Source: an uncultured Clostridia bacterium
Lineage (GTDB): Bacteria; Bacillota; Clostridia; Christensenellales; Borkfalkiaceae
Length of the DNA: 64,000 nucleotides
Assembly (NCBI GenBank): GCA_949290575.1
Contig: CASESJ010000003.1
Span: 1-64,000, forward strand
Reading direction: 5' to 3'
How positions within the stretch are numbered: the stretch's first letter is position 1; every line of letters begins with the position of its first letter. Below are positions 1 through 10,007 of the stretch, piece after piece. The position numbers and the translations under genes were made by a program. The notes below the pieces were generated by a model. That model worked only from the letters and a program-made list of their open reading frames with translations. It was not told where the DNA came from and made no database searches.

Positions 1-66
1 CGACATATTTCCCCCAACAAAGACATATTTCTACAATTTATTATCTCCGTTTCTGCAAATTATTAC

Positions 67-96
67 TTGTCGATTTGCAGCGGCGGAGGGTATAAT
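67..96 (+). promoter_or_regulatory. Promoter with inverted repeat near the start site
   Basis: A TTGTCG (67-72) and a perfect TATAAT (91-96) are 18 nt apart. Just downstream, ACAATA (105-110) and TATTGT (120-125) form an inverted repeat over the expected transcription start, so the small gene at 152 may be repressor-controlled. Farther upstream the 9-mer GACATATTT occurs twice (2-10 and 22-30). Confidence 0.5.
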
Positions 97-151
97 ATAG
101 GCACACAATAAGTGCGCGCTATTGTAGAAAAAATATTAAATGAGGTACTTT

Positions 152-391
152 ATGAAAAACCTGTCAAAAAATCAACTTAACAAAGATGTTATGTCGCAAA
201 CGAATGATAAAATCAAAGTAGAGAACAAAGCAGTCGCCAATGAAAGGGTAACGACCGAGGATATTCTTTATAGCTTAAAGCCCCTTTTAGACGAATACTT
301 TGTCGGCACCATTTCTTGCGGTAAAACCGCTCTTACATATCAGACCACAAACGGTCAAAGTTTTAGAATTACTGTTACAAAAGAGGCATAA
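152..391 (+). CDS. Small conserved-looking hypothetical protein
   Basis: A 79-aa protein with a lysine/asparagine-rich N-terminus and a compact C-terminal half that reads like an alpha/beta domain (DILYSLKPLLDEYFVGTI..., ending FRITVTKEA). I do not recognise the family with certainty; similar short proteins occur as accessory genes of mobile elements in Clostridia, which is inference. I chose the ATG at 152 over the in-frame ATG at 140 because TGAGGT (140-145) sits at ribosome-binding distance from it. The gene has its own promoter (67-96) and a strong terminator (408-436), so it is a single-gene unit unrelated to the operon at 593. Confidence 0.6.
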   Translation: MKNLSKNQLNKDVMSQTNDKIKVENKAVANERVTTEDILYSLKPLLDEYFVGTISCGKTALTYQTTNGQSFRITVTKEA

Positions 392-407
392 AACGCCTCA
401 ATCGAAC

Positions 408-436
408 CGCGCGGCGGAGTTCCCCTCCGCCGCGCG
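408..436 (+). terminator. Rho-independent-type hairpin
   Basis: The 12-bp arms CGCGCGGCGGAG (408-419) and CTCCGCCGCGCG (425-436) form a perfect GC-rich stem. The T-tract after it is weak (AATTTGTT). It separates the small gene at 152 from the AT-rich operon starting at 593. Confidence 0.7.
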
Positions 437-592
437 AATTTGTTGAGTGGTTAGTACCAATTGAATGTCTACTTTCAATAGTTGAAATTACAATATTTTT
501 AAGCTTAGACCTTGAAGTATTTTGTAAATTATGATAAAATTATTCTAGTTTACATAGTAATTTAATAAAAGTTTAATTAGTTAGTTTTACTT

Positions 593-2032
593 ATGAAATA
601 TGCATACAGTAGTTCTCTAAAAATAGTTATAGCCGCTTCAACTTTTAAAGCTTCAAAATTTTCCAGTATGGACTTATACTGTCCCTGTTGTGGAGAGAGA
701 GTTTCGTTTTTTACAGAGTCGTTGGGTATCAATAATAAGCGAGCGCATTTTAGGCACTATCATGGGACATACAGGAAAGATTGCGAGAATTATGCTATAG
801 GAGTAAATTCTCCATATAGACCAAATAAGAAAATAAATGAAATTATTCAAAGCGCTTATGCAATTTATTTTGAAAAGCGTAACAACAATTATTCGTTTTT
901 ATATTCAGTAAAATTTACAGAGGCAGAAATTCAAAAGTATCAAGCAATAAATTCTTATCTTCATTTAACGGTTGTTAATAATAATAAAAGTAGAGATATA
1001 AAAACTGAAATAAATCATGTTAATTTTGTAGACGGTAAAAGAACCTTTATTCGGTTAGGTGATGCTGGACAAAAAATTATTAGTGTCTTGGAAGATTATA
1101 CAAGTCAAATTGATTTTATAAGAAGAATTACTTTTTTTAAAATGTTAGGGGACGGGGATTGGACTGATAACGATTTTATTGCGAAAAAAGTCCCAAATGG
1201 TGATGATGAGCGTAAATATAAATTATTTTTAAATGAAAAGTACATTTTAGTTGTACCAAAGTATAGTGTGATAAGCAATTCTCTTAACGTTATTAGAAGT
1301 GAAAAATACATTTTTGAAAATGTAGATGTATACTTTATTGAATTTAATAAAATAGATATTTCAGCAAAAGAGTTTTGTGCAAAAGGTGGATATGAATTAT
1401 GTGAAGGAAAAGCTGTTCTTGATATTTTATGGCCACCTTGTGTTGAAATAGAAGATAGTCATTTTGTAAAAGGCAATGTATTATTTATGAAAACAAATTT
1501 CCCTATAGTTTATGGGGAATCAATAAATACGCATCAGGTGGAAGATTATAATAAGTTTAGTTGCGTCTCTATTGATAAGGAGATAATACTTGATTCGGAA
1601 AATATTCATTACGAAATTAGTCCTTTTATTGATGTTACGAAAGCCTGCAGAGAATATGATAATTTAAATATTGACTATGAAGAAGCTACTGAGTATAAAA
1701 CTCAAGATGATAGTGCCTGTTTAATTTCAATTTATGGAGTAAAAAAATTAAATAAAAATCAAAAAATTAAACTTAATTTGTCCAGGGAAGTTCGACTATA
1801 TAAATCTAATTATGTTGTCAAAATAGTTAGATATCCTATGACGGTTGATTCACATAAAAACATTATTAATGATGTGATTTTGTACAATAGAAAGAGTATT
1901 AGATTTTTTCCATATGAAGTCGTATATAATGGGGATAACCCGTATATATGGGAATATTTAATACAGTGTAGGAAGACACATGCGATAAATAAAAAAATTT
2001 TAGAGTTACTGGAAGGAGAGAAAGATGATTGA
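593..2032 (+). CDS. CoiA-like N-terminal Zn-binding protein, first gene of Druantia-like operon
   Basis: A 479-aa protein. The N-terminus has CPCCG (C30-C33) followed by HFRHYHG (52-58) and C64, the layout of the zinc-binding/nuclease-like N-terminus of competence protein CoiA and related accessory proteins. The remaining ~400 residues are beta-rich and unlike CoiA; I recognise no other domain. The stop overlaps the next gene by 8 nt, so it is translationally coupled to it. The gene is very AT-rich, as is the whole operon to 10850, which points to horizontal origin. It is probably a DNA- or RNA-binding sensor in the operon, but that role is inference from the Zn motif and the neighbours. The ribosome-binding site before the ATG is poor. 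Confidence 0.6.
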   Translation: MKYAYSSSLKIVIAASTFKASKFSSMDLYCPCCGERVSFFTESLGINNKRAHFRHYHGTYRKDCENYAIGVNSPYRPNKKINEIIQSAYAIYFEKRNNNYSFLYSVKFTEAEIQKYQAINSYLHLTVVNNNKSRDIKTEINHVNFVDGKRTFIRLGDAGQKIISVLEDYTSQIDFIRRITFFKMLGDGDWTDNDFIAKKVPNGDDERKYKLFLNEKYILVVPKYSVISNSLNVIRSEKYIFENVDVYFIEFNKIDISAKEFCAKGGYELCEGKAVLDILWPPCVEIEDSHFVKGNVLFMKTNFPIVYGESINTHQVEDYNKFSCVSIDKEIILDSENIHYEISPFIDVTKACREYDNLNIDYEEATEYKTQDDSACLISIYGVKKLNKNQKIKLNLSREVRLYKSNYVVKIVRYPMTVDSHKNIINDVILYNRKSIRFFPYEVVYNGDNPYIWEYLIQCRKTHAINKKILELLEGEKDD

Positions 2033-3818
2033 TTTATCGATATTTAGTGATGATGAATTGCGATATATTATAGGCATTATTCCAGCGTCTCTAATAAAAC
2101 AGCACTTTAAAAAGAATCCTGGAGATTTTCAAAAAACTATGCCAGGATTTCGTCCAACGGCCACAATTCCTGCGGAAAAATTGTTCAAAGAATTAAAGCG
2201 GGGGAATAAACTTATTGTATTTCTTGTGGATATATTTTTGGAAGGAAGCAAAAATAGTATTTTTGATGAAATTGAAAAACTTAAGCAAAACAATGGTGAA
2301 GAAGAAGCCCTCATTATGGCGTTAAGCGGTAGCTATTTTGTTTCGAATCCTTCTATTTATTTTAAGTTGCAAAGTTACATTACTTCAGAAGAGCAAGTTA
2401 ATTTATTAACCGCTGCGGTTAAATTATATAAGAAAAGTAGTGATAAAATTAGTAGTTTAGAAGCTGGGCATGCTTCAAACGAAAATAGAGTCAAAGAAAT
2501 ATCTGACAAATATTCAAATTTATCAAATTCTTTTAATCGCTTAAAAAAGGAATACAATGAAGTATATAATGAGTCAAAGTCGTATAAAGAGAAAAACTCG
2601 GTTTTAGAAAAGCAAATTAATGTATTAAATAATCAATTGGAGGAGTTACGGGTAGCTAATAGCAACCTTACATCAGATAGTCAGCATCGCAATGAGGAAA
2701 TTGCGCGTTCAAGAATCTGTAATGAAGATTTAAAAACTCAAATTGTCACTCTTAAAAAAGAAAATGGACAATTATTGGTTGATAATGAAACTGCTTTAAA
2801 TAAAATTAAGGAGTTGCAGGCAGAGATAGATAGTTATTTATTGCAGCTTGAGATGAAAACTAAAGAATATGATGAAAAAATTGCAGAAATCGAAACATTA
2901 AAGAATGATTGTGAAAGCAGACGTAATGAGGAAATGGATCCTGTGATAATAGAAAAGTCACAAAGTAACCTGGTGTTAGTAACAGATAAATGTAAAGATG
3001 AATTAGTGCTTTTACCAGACAAAATTTTAGAAATAAAAAATAAGCATAATAATACTTATTATGTTAAAGATGTAGAGTCATTAAATGATGAGATTGAATA
3101 TGCAATTCAAGATGCAAAAATTTCTGACGGTAAAGAACTTTTACAAGCATATCTTACTCGAATTTACTATTTAAATAAGCCTATTGTTGGGAATAGGAAA
3201 GATTGTGATTTTATATTAAAACTTTATTCTCATATGTTTAATAGGGAAAGATATAGCTATATAGTTTTTCATGAGGAGATTAAATTAGCTGAAATATACT
3301 TTGCTTTGGAGAAAAGCGAAAGAGTAGTGTATTTAGATAATTTTATTGGAAATTATAATGAGACCATATTATTTTCGTTGCTTAATTGTTATAAAGATAA
3401 GATTTTTATAATCAGTGCAATGTACGATAAGATGTTTATGTATTTACCGGATGATTTTTTAAGGGATTGTAGTTATATTAATTTAACCAGATTTCAATTA
3501 ACGGATAATATTCAGTTTAATATTGAACAGTGTGAAGAGTATGAGTTTAATAAACCTTATGAAATTTGTGATAATGCTGCAACTTCTGCTATGCTTTCAA
3601 TATTAAAAGATTTAAATATTCCAAATACGGTTAGAGGAGAACTTATACAAAATATTCATGGACATTTGGATGTGGGGGCTGTTTTAACGTTTTCTGTGTT
3701 ACCATATTTGGTAGATGTTAAGGGTAGAGATCCTTTTGCTGAAAGCGAAAGATTATTACAGTATTATGAGAAAAATAAGAACTCAAAATTAACTTTAAAG
3801 TGGTTTGCTAATGGATAA
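2025..3818 (+). CDS. Long coiled-coil protein, second gene of Druantia-like operon
   Basis: A 597-aa protein in three parts. There is an alpha/beta N-terminal domain (about 1-135), a long charged heptad-rich coiled coil (about 138-310), and a C-terminal domain (about 330-597). The C-terminal part contains a Walker-B-like strand (RVVYLDNFIG) followed by a hydrophobic strand ending in ISA, the arrangement of a degenerate AAA-type domain, but no Walker A is visible. It overlaps the preceding gene by 8 nt and the following gene by 8 nt. A scaffold or oligomerising role next to the giant helicase is plausible (inference). Large proteins with coiled coils occur in other helicase-based defence operons, but I cannot assign this one to a named family. 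Confidence 0.6.
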   Translation: MIDLSIFSDDELRYIIGIIPASLIKQHFKKNPGDFQKTMPGFRPTATIPAEKLFKELKRGNKLIVFLVDIFLEGSKNSIFDEIEKLKQNNGEEEALIMALSGSYFVSNPSIYFKLQSYITSEEQVNLLTAAVKLYKKSSDKISSLEAGHASNENRVKEISDKYSNLSNSFNRLKKEYNEVYNESKSYKEKNSVLEKQINVLNNQLEELRVANSNLTSDSQHRNEEIARSRICNEDLKTQIVTLKKENGQLLVDNETALNKIKELQAEIDSYLLQLEMKTKEYDEKIAEIETLKNDCESRRNEEMDPVIIEKSQSNLVLVTDKCKDELVLLPDKILEIKNKHNNTYYVKDVESLNDEIEYAIQDAKISDGKELLQAYLTRIYYLNKPIVGNRKDCDFILKLYSHMFNRERYSYIVFHEEIKLAEIYFALEKSERVVYLDNFIGNYNETILFSLLNCYKDKIFIISAMYDKMFMYLPDDFLRDCSYINLTRFQLTDNIQFNIEQCEEYEFNKPYEICDNAATSAMLSILKDLNIPNTVRGELIQNIHGHLDVGAVLTFSVLPYLVDVKGRDPFAESERLLQYYEKNKNSKLTLKWFANG

Positions 3819-4803
3819 AATGATTGAGAGCATGTCTGCGGATATGGATATTCCCCGCTATAGAAGTGAACCTGATGAAGATTATTATAAGAGAATCATT
3901 TATTCTGCTTTGGGACTATGGGGATTAAATTACGCCAAAAGACAAGTAGAAAATGAATCAGGGATAAGTAAAATAGCGCTTACTAAAAGGCTTAACAACT
4001 TGACAGATGTATATTCAAGTATTTATCCGTGTATTAGCAGATATTTTCATGCAGAGGAGTCTGTTGGTTTATATATCCGAAAGATATATGAGGAATTAGG
4101 GTATATGATTTATGAGCAACATAAGTTAAAAGTTGCTAAATATGGGAGAGGTCTTGAGATTGCTGAAAATCAGTACTTGTATTTTGGTTTACCAAAAGAA
4201 ATAGAGTTTATGTCGGGCTTGGGGATAGTAAGTCGTGACGCTTTTTTAATGGATAATATTACGAATATACTTGTTCGTGATAATCTGACGCCTATTAATT
4301 ATGTAAAGAATAGCTACGATTTGATAGGATTTGCGGAATGGAATAAACATAGTGAAGGTATGAGTTATTTTAATCCATTATCAGGGTGTAATATATCTAA
4401 TTCATGGAAAGATTATCCTACAACTGAGTTAACTATTGCAAAAGATAGCTCTAATAATTATTTTAAAGTTATATGTCGAGATAATAAAATTAAATATTAT
4501 TCATATGATGAGTCTGATATGTTCCCTGAAGGATTATTCGGAAGCGATTATCGAAGACTTTACTATTGCTTAAAATATTATTATGATAAGCCTTTTAATG
4601 TGACTATTAAACAATTGGATACGGAGTATAGTTTATTGAAGTTACATGGTAGGTTGCCAAACAGGGAGCAAATGTTTTTATCTTTAATCGGGTGGCCTTT
4701 GGAAAGTTTCAATAATAAAAATCATTATTTGATAAGGAAAGAATTTATCAGCGTTATAGTAACTAGTCTGAAAAAATTAGGTGTTATAACAAATGAGGTA
4801 TAG
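3811..4803 (+). CDS. Unknown protein, third gene of Druantia-like operon
   Basis: A 330-aa protein that I do not recognise. It is mixed alpha/beta, with a helical N-terminal half and many Tyr/Asn residues, no Cys cluster and no membrane segment. The ATG at 3811 overlaps the previous stop (TAA 3816-3818), a classic coupled start; an ATG at 3820 is also possible. It ends 2 nt before the start of the DruE-like helicase gene. The shared spacing and AT-rich composition make it a structural member of the operon rather than a passenger. Confidence 0.6.
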   Translation: MDKMIESMSADMDIPRYRSEPDEDYYKRIIYSALGLWGLNYAKRQVENESGISKIALTKRLNNLTDVYSSIYPCISRYFHAEESVGLYIRKIYEELGYMIYEQHKLKVAKYGRGLEIAENQYLYFGLPKEIEFMSGLGIVSRDAFLMDNITNILVRDNLTPINYVKNSYDLIGFAEWNKHSEGMSYFNPLSGCNISNSWKDYPTTELTIAKDSSNNYFKVICRDNKIKYYSYDESDMFPEGLFGSDYRRLYYCLKYYYDKPFNVTIKQLDTEYSLLKLHGRLPNREQMFLSLIGWPLESFNNKNHYLIRKEFISVIVTSLKKLGVITNEV

Positions 4804-4805
4804 AG

Positions 4806-7800
4806 ATGAAGAATATTTATGGTGTACATGAGACGTATTTGAATATTAGAAATAGGTTGGTTAATTATATTAAATCGGATTATTTAGCCAATAGCGAGCT
4901 CTTACTAAATTATTCAGATGAACTACTTTCTAATAATTCAGTAGAACAATCTATTTGTAGTCAGCCATTTATTGAAACTTCTGCTTCGTACGTTGCTGTA
5001 TCTGAAGGACTTCAGAATGCGGATATTGATAGCGATGCAAAAGAACTAATAGGACAATTAGCGGATAAGGGAATAGGCTTTTTTAATAAGCCATTTTTGC
5101 ATCAAGTTCAGGCGCTTGAAGCATTTAGTAAAGGACAAGATATATTTATATCAACAGGAACAGGTTCAGGCAAGACGGAGTGTTTTTTATGGCCTATTAT
5201 ATATAATTTAATCTGTGAAGGAATACATAATCCTGAGCAATTTGAAACTCATGCGGTAAGGACATTGCTGATATACCCAATGAATGCGTTGGTGTCTGAT
5301 CAAATAGGGCGTTTTAGAAAAGTATTAGGTTCAAAAATATTCAGAGAAATTTTCATTTCTAAGACACACACATCAAGAATTCCCTGCTTCGGTATGTATA
5401 CAGGGCGTACCCCATATTCGGGGGATTCATCAAGACAAAAAAATTTAGAGTTGGCGAAAATTTATAGAGATAAATTTATCTATGAAACCGGAGACGATGA
5501 AGGTAAGAAAAAGAGTATAGATGATTTAAAGAGTATAAATAAATTTCCAGCTAAATATAATCTTTCTAATTTTATTGAGAGTTTGGAAAATGGAAGCCAT
5601 AAGGCACATCAATTTGATGCAGAATTGATTACGCGCTTTGAGATGCAGAAGCAAACTCCAGATATTTTAGTTACCAACTATTCGATGCTGGAATATATGC
5701 TTATGCGCAAGCGTGAAAATGGCATATGGGAAGATACTAAAAGATGGCTGTCTATGTCAGAACAAAATAAATTACTTGTAGTTTTAGATGAAGCTCATAT
5801 GTATAGGGGGTCATCTGGTGGTGAAATTGCTTTATTAATAAGCCGTTTGCTTGATAGGATAGGGATCTCGCACGATAGAGTGCAATTTATAATTACTACA
5901 GCAAGTATGCCGCAGGATGATAGAACAGCTATTGATGATTTTTATAGTGGATTAACTGGAAAAGCTGCAAATGAACTTGTTTTATTTGGCAAACGTGAGC
6001 TTTTTCCGACGCAATATAAGGTGAAAACAAGTATAGATAAACTATGTAAATTGGGTATACCGTCAAGTTTAGACACGGATAGCGAAGCGTTGGATTATAT
6101 TAAAAATGCTGCAAAAGAATTATTTGATACTGAGTTGGATAATAATATAACATTATCTGAGGCAGAAGGATGGCTAAATGACAAGTTGCTAGAATATGAA
6201 GCATTTTTGAAGTTAAAAGGTGCATGCAGAGAGGGGGCTAAAAGTTTATCGTATTTAAAGAAAAAGATTTTTGATAACGCAGATAATTCAGATTTAGCGT
6301 TAGATGTGTTAATAGCATTATCGCCGTTAGCAAAAAAGAACGGCTTAACTTTGTTTCCTGCAAGACTACATTTATTTATTCGCGGGTTACAGGGTATTTT
6401 TGCATGTTCAAATCCTAATTGCAAATGTGCAAAAGTAGGAAAAAATGACGAAATTAAGATAGGAAAAATAACATCGATTCGCAAAGAAAAGTGTGAGTGT
6501 GGCGGAAAAGTTTATGAACTTATCAATCATGTTAGATGTGGTGGTTTATTTATTAAGGGTTGGATTGCGGAGAAAAACGGGCAAAAATATATTTTTAGTG
6601 AGCCTGGACTTAATGATGAGAATTCTTCTGTTCAAGAAATCCATTTGTACATAAGACCAAAGACTTACACAAAGGGAAAAGGGGAAGCAGGGTATATTCC
6701 TGCTTGGTTGGATCCTTTTTCTGGTAGATTATTTGAGGGTGATGAATATAAAGAAAAGGGATATCTGCCGGTATTGTATAATTATGAGTATGATGAGAAA
6801 CGTAAATCCCGTACTTTTAATACGTGCCCAAAGTGTAAAAAAATGATGCACTTGAAGCGTTTAACAGATTTTTCAACAAAAGGCAATATACCTTTCTATA
6901 ATCTTGTCAAAGCTCAATTTGAAACTCAGCCTGCGGTTAAGCCGTATTTAAGAAATGGCGGTAAAAAAGTACTAGTTTTTTCAGATAGTAGAGATAATGC
7001 TGCTACCTTAGCAAAAGATTTGTCAAAATCTTCCGATGCAGATGTATTTAGGCAGATTATTCTAATGGCAGCAAGAATGCTCAAAGAATTAGACGAAAAA
7101 AACAATAAAGAATTTACACTTAATGCACTTTATTTGGCGTTTCTAGAAAAATCGAATGATTATAAACTTGATTTCTTTAGCGGACAAGACAGAGATGGGT
7201 TTATTAATAATCGAAATGCTTTTGCGAAAAAAGTTAAAAGAGATAGAGAAAGAGGAAGAGTTACAAATTATGAAGATGTTTCATATGTAAGACAAGACGA
7301 ATATTATGAACAGCTTTTGACGTTTTTGTGTGAAAGCCCGCGCTCAATTAAAGATATAGGAATAGGATGGGTAGAACCTATACCTAGTAAATTGGATGAT
7401 TGTAAGGAGGACCTGGAAGATAAAGGTGTTGACATTGATAATCAAGCTTTATATGAATTAATTGTGTTGTTCTTTTGGGATATTATGGACAGCGCATGTG
7501 CATTGGGTAATAATATTGACGATAGTATACGTAAATTATTGCCTGGTCGCTCAAAAACGGATTTTGGAGTTTCTAGTGATGTTAAAGATTTGGCCGACGG
7601 TAAGTTAATTAATGCGATTCGAAAAACATATGGCTATTCAGATGTCCAGATTTTAAATATATTTAATTCAATATCAGAGATTTTTTTACGCCATAATGAA
7701 GATGGGAAGCTTTATATTGCTTTGGAGACCACTCGTATACATATTGCTAATGAGAAACATCAATGGTATAAATGTTTGCAATGCGGAAAAATATCTCCTT

Positions 7801-9983
7801 TTAAAATAGGCGATTATTGCGGTGACTGTTATACATCAAATGAAATAATAATTGTGAATAATGAGGCATTAAGCAGATTTGAATTTTGGCGAACGCCTCT
7901 GCTTAATGAGCGCGTCGATATTCATAAAATTAATACTGAAGAACATACGGCTCAATTATCACATAAAAACGACGACGATATTTGGTCAATGACGGAAGAA
8001 TATGAAATGCACTTCCAAGATGTTGATGTTGGTGACAACGGAGAAAAATCAATCGATGTTTTAAGTTGTACGACTACAATGGAAGTGGGCATTGATATTG
8101 GCTCGTTGACGGCTGTTGGTATGAGAAATATCCCTCCTATGAGGGAGAATTATCAACAGAGAGCAGGACGTGCAGGTAGAAAAGGTGCGCAAATATCCAC
8201 TATAATTTCTTATGCTGGAGGCGGGGTCCATGATAGTCATTTCTTTAAGCATCCAGAAGAAATGATATCTGGTATGCCGCGTAAGCCTTGGATAGATAGA
8301 AATAATAAACGTATTTTAGATAGGCATTATGCTATGTTAAGCTTTAATAGCTTTATGAATAGTTCGAAAAATATGGAGAACTATGATAGTATAGATGCTG
8401 TAGGGATAATAGATTTTTGTGAAAAATTTTTTGATGAGTTTAATTCTTATTTAGAAAATATATCAAATATAGATGAAGCATATAAAATATCGATAAGAGA
8501 TAAACTTTTTAATATTAAAGATAAAGTAAACAAAGAACGTGATAAATATATAAAAAATGACGATACTCAATATTCTGTTTTGGAAATACTGCTACGGGAA
8601 GGTGTTATACCAACGTATTCATTCCCTAGAGATGTTGTGAACTTTTATGTGGAATATTATTCGTCTAGTGGTAAATATAATATTCCGAAAATTAGGTATG
8701 CGCCTAATCGGGATTTAGCATTAGCTATAAGTGATTATGCTCCTGGTAGATTTATTACAATAGATAAAAGAACATATAAAAGCGGAGGTATTTATAGTAA
8801 TCCTAGACCAAAAGGATATAATGATAGACAAGCGGAGTATTATTTTAATTCTAAGGACTATTTGCGCTCTGTCTATTTCTGTGAAGATTGTAATTGGTTC
8901 GGCTATAAACCTAAAACAGACGTGTGTCCTTTCTGTGGCTCTAAAATTTCAGAAAAGAAAGTACTTAAACCTTGGGGCTTTGCGCCTGAAAGGGCGGCAG
9001 CAGTTAAAAATGAGGATGTAGAAGAAGAAAAGACATATGCAAGTGTGCCTTACTATTCCCATGTGCCTAGTTCAGAAGATATGTTGGATACTCAATATAA
9101 AAATATAAGGATGGCAAAATCTTCCGCTATGACAGATAAGCCGGTCATTATAGTTAATATGGGTAATTCAAAAAACCAAGGATTTGATATTTGTACTGTT
9201 TGTGGGGGTGCACAAGTTTCTGATGGAAAAGAACCTCACGTAAGTCAACCATATCATAGTAGTTATTTGTGTAGGAATCATCAATACGAATATAATGTTT
9301 TCTTGGGTTATGAGTTTAGAACAGATATGTTTATGCTCGAATTTACCTATGATAGCTATAAACTTACTGATGATAAACGTATTCAAAAGTCTGCAATAGA
9401 GTCCATGATGGAAGCATTGCATAGAGCTATTACTTTGGAACTTGATATTGATTATAATGAAATAAAATGTGGATATATTACTAGACGAGCTTCGGATAAA
9501 AGAGGTATAATATACATAGAAATGTTTTTTTATGATAATCTATCAAGTGGCGCCGGATATTCTTCTCAGATTGGGAAGAACTTAAGTTCCATAATTTCAA
9601 AGACGTATGATGTGCTTGACTGCGATTGTGACAAGTCTTGTCGTCATTGCTTAGATAATTTCTGGAATCAAAGGAGACATTTTTTGTTAAATAGAAAATT
9701 GGCTCTTCAATTACTTGATTGGACAGTAAAAAGCAAAGTTCCTAATTCGTATTCGAATAAAGAACAAGAGGAATTTTTAGTGCCGCTCAAGGTTATGTTT
9801 GATGATGTTGGGGATAAATTGGCAAATCGAGCTGGTAGTTATTATTATCATAACACAAAGATTGAGGTGCTTCCTTCATTACTACATAAGCCAACTGATA
9901 CTGATGAAATAGTTTATCTTTCTTATCACGATCTAACGGATTGGTTGCCAGATGCGTTTATGAGAGTATTCAGAAGATCATAA
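4806..9983 (+). CDS. Giant DEAH-box helicase with DUF1998-type C-terminus (Druantia DruE-like)
   Basis: A 1725-aa SF2 helicase. The Walker A is TGTGSGKT (K123), motif II is DEAH (328-331), and motif III is TTAS at about 363. The second RecA lobe starts around VLVFSDSRDNAA (about 720) and ends with motifs V/VI: EVGIDIG, then QQRAGRAGRKG at 1117-1127. Cys pairs of several Zn ribbons are interspersed (about 534-575, 670, 980, 1360, 1465). The C-terminus has CDCDKSCRHC (1606-1615), the MZB/DUF1998 Cys signature. In DISARM the helicase and DUF1998 parts are separate (DrmA, DrmB). A single very large fusion is the hallmark of Druantia DruE, so I prefer that assignment. ATG 4806 has an upstream TGAGGT. 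It probably translocates on and remodels invading DNA. Confidence 0.8.
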   Translation: MKNIYGVHETYLNIRNRLVNYIKSDYLANSELLLNYSDELLSNNSVEQSICSQPFIETSASYVAVSEGLQNADIDSDAKELIGQLADKGIGFFNKPFLHQVQALEAFSKGQDIFISTGTGSGKTECFLWPIIYNLICEGIHNPEQFETHAVRTLLIYPMNALVSDQIGRFRKVLGSKIFREIFISKTHTSRIPCFGMYTGRTPYSGDSSRQKNLELAKIYRDKFIYETGDDEGKKKSIDDLKSINKFPAKYNLSNFIESLENGSHKAHQFDAELITRFEMQKQTPDILVTNYSMLEYMLMRKRENGIWEDTKRWLSMSEQNKLLVVLDEAHMYRGSSGGEIALLISRLLDRIGISHDRVQFIITTASMPQDDRTAIDDFYSGLTGKAANELVLFGKRELFPTQYKVKTSIDKLCKLGIPSSLDTDSEALDYIKNAAKELFDTELDNNITLSEAEGWLNDKLLEYEAFLKLKGACREGAKSLSYLKKKIFDNADNSDLALDVLIALSPLAKKNGLTLFPARLHLFIRGLQGIFACSNPNCKCAKVGKNDEIKIGKITSIRKEKCECGGKVYELINHVRCGGLFIKGWIAEKNGQKYIFSEPGLNDENSSVQEIHLYIRPKTYTKGKGEAGYIPAWLDPFSGRLFEGDEYKEKGYLPVLYNYEYDEKRKSRTFNTCPKCKKMMHLKRLTDFSTKGNIPFYNLVKAQFETQPAVKPYLRNGGKKVLVFSDSRDNAATLAKDLSKSSDADVFRQIILMAARMLKELDEKNNKEFTLNALYLAFLEKSNDYKLDFFSGQDRDGFINNRNAFAKKVKRDRERGRVTNYEDVSYVRQDEYYEQLLTFLCESPRSIKDIGIGWVEPIPSKLDDCKEDLEDKGVDIDNQALYELIVLFFWDIMDSACALGNNIDDSIRKLLPGRSKTDFGVSSDVKDLADGKLINAIRKTYGYSDVQILNIFNSISEIFLRHNEDGKLYIALETTRIHIANEKHQWYKCLQCGKISPFKIGDYCGDCYTSNEIIIVNNEALSRFEFWRTPLLNERVDIHKINTEEHTAQLSHKNDDDIWSMTEEYEMHFQDVDVGDNGEKSIDVLSCTTTMEVGIDIGSLTAVGMRNIPPMRENYQQRAGRAGRKGAQISTIISYAGGGVHDSHFFKHPEEMISGMPRKPWIDRNNKRILDRHYAMLSFNSFMNSSKNMENYDSIDAVGIIDFCEKFFDEFNSYLENISNIDEAYKISIRDKLFNIKDKVNKERDKYIKNDDTQYSVLEILLREGVIPTYSFPRDVVNFYVEYYSSSGKYNIPKIRYAPNRDLALAISDYAPGRFITIDKRTYKSGGIYSNPRPKGYNDRQAEYYFNSKDYLRSVYFCEDCNWFGYKPKTDVCPFCGSKISEKKVLKPWGFAPERAAAVKNEDVEEEKTYASVPYYSHVPSSEDMLDTQYKNIRMAKSSAMTDKPVIIVNMGNSKNQGFDICTVCGGAQVSDGKEPHVSQPYHSSYLCRNHQYEYNVFLGYEFRTDMFMLEFTYDSYKLTDDKRIQKSAIESMMEALHRAITLELDIDYNEIKCGYITRRASDKRGIIYIEMFFYDNLSSGAGYSSQIGKNLSSIISKTYDVLDCDCDKSCRHCLDNFWNQRRHFLLNRKLALQLLDWTVKSKVPNSYSNKEQEEFLVPLKVMFDDVGDKLANRAGSYYYHNTKIEVLPSLLHKPTDTDEIVYLSYHDLTDWLPDAFMRVFRRS

Positions 9984-10007
9984 ACCAATATTTTTGGAGA
10001 AAATAGT

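Noticed and set aside
4806..9983. DISARM (DrmA/DrmB) assignment
   Set aside because: Helicase and DUF1998 parts are in one 1725-aa chain, no DrmC-type PLD gene is present and the gene set differs; DruE-like fits better.
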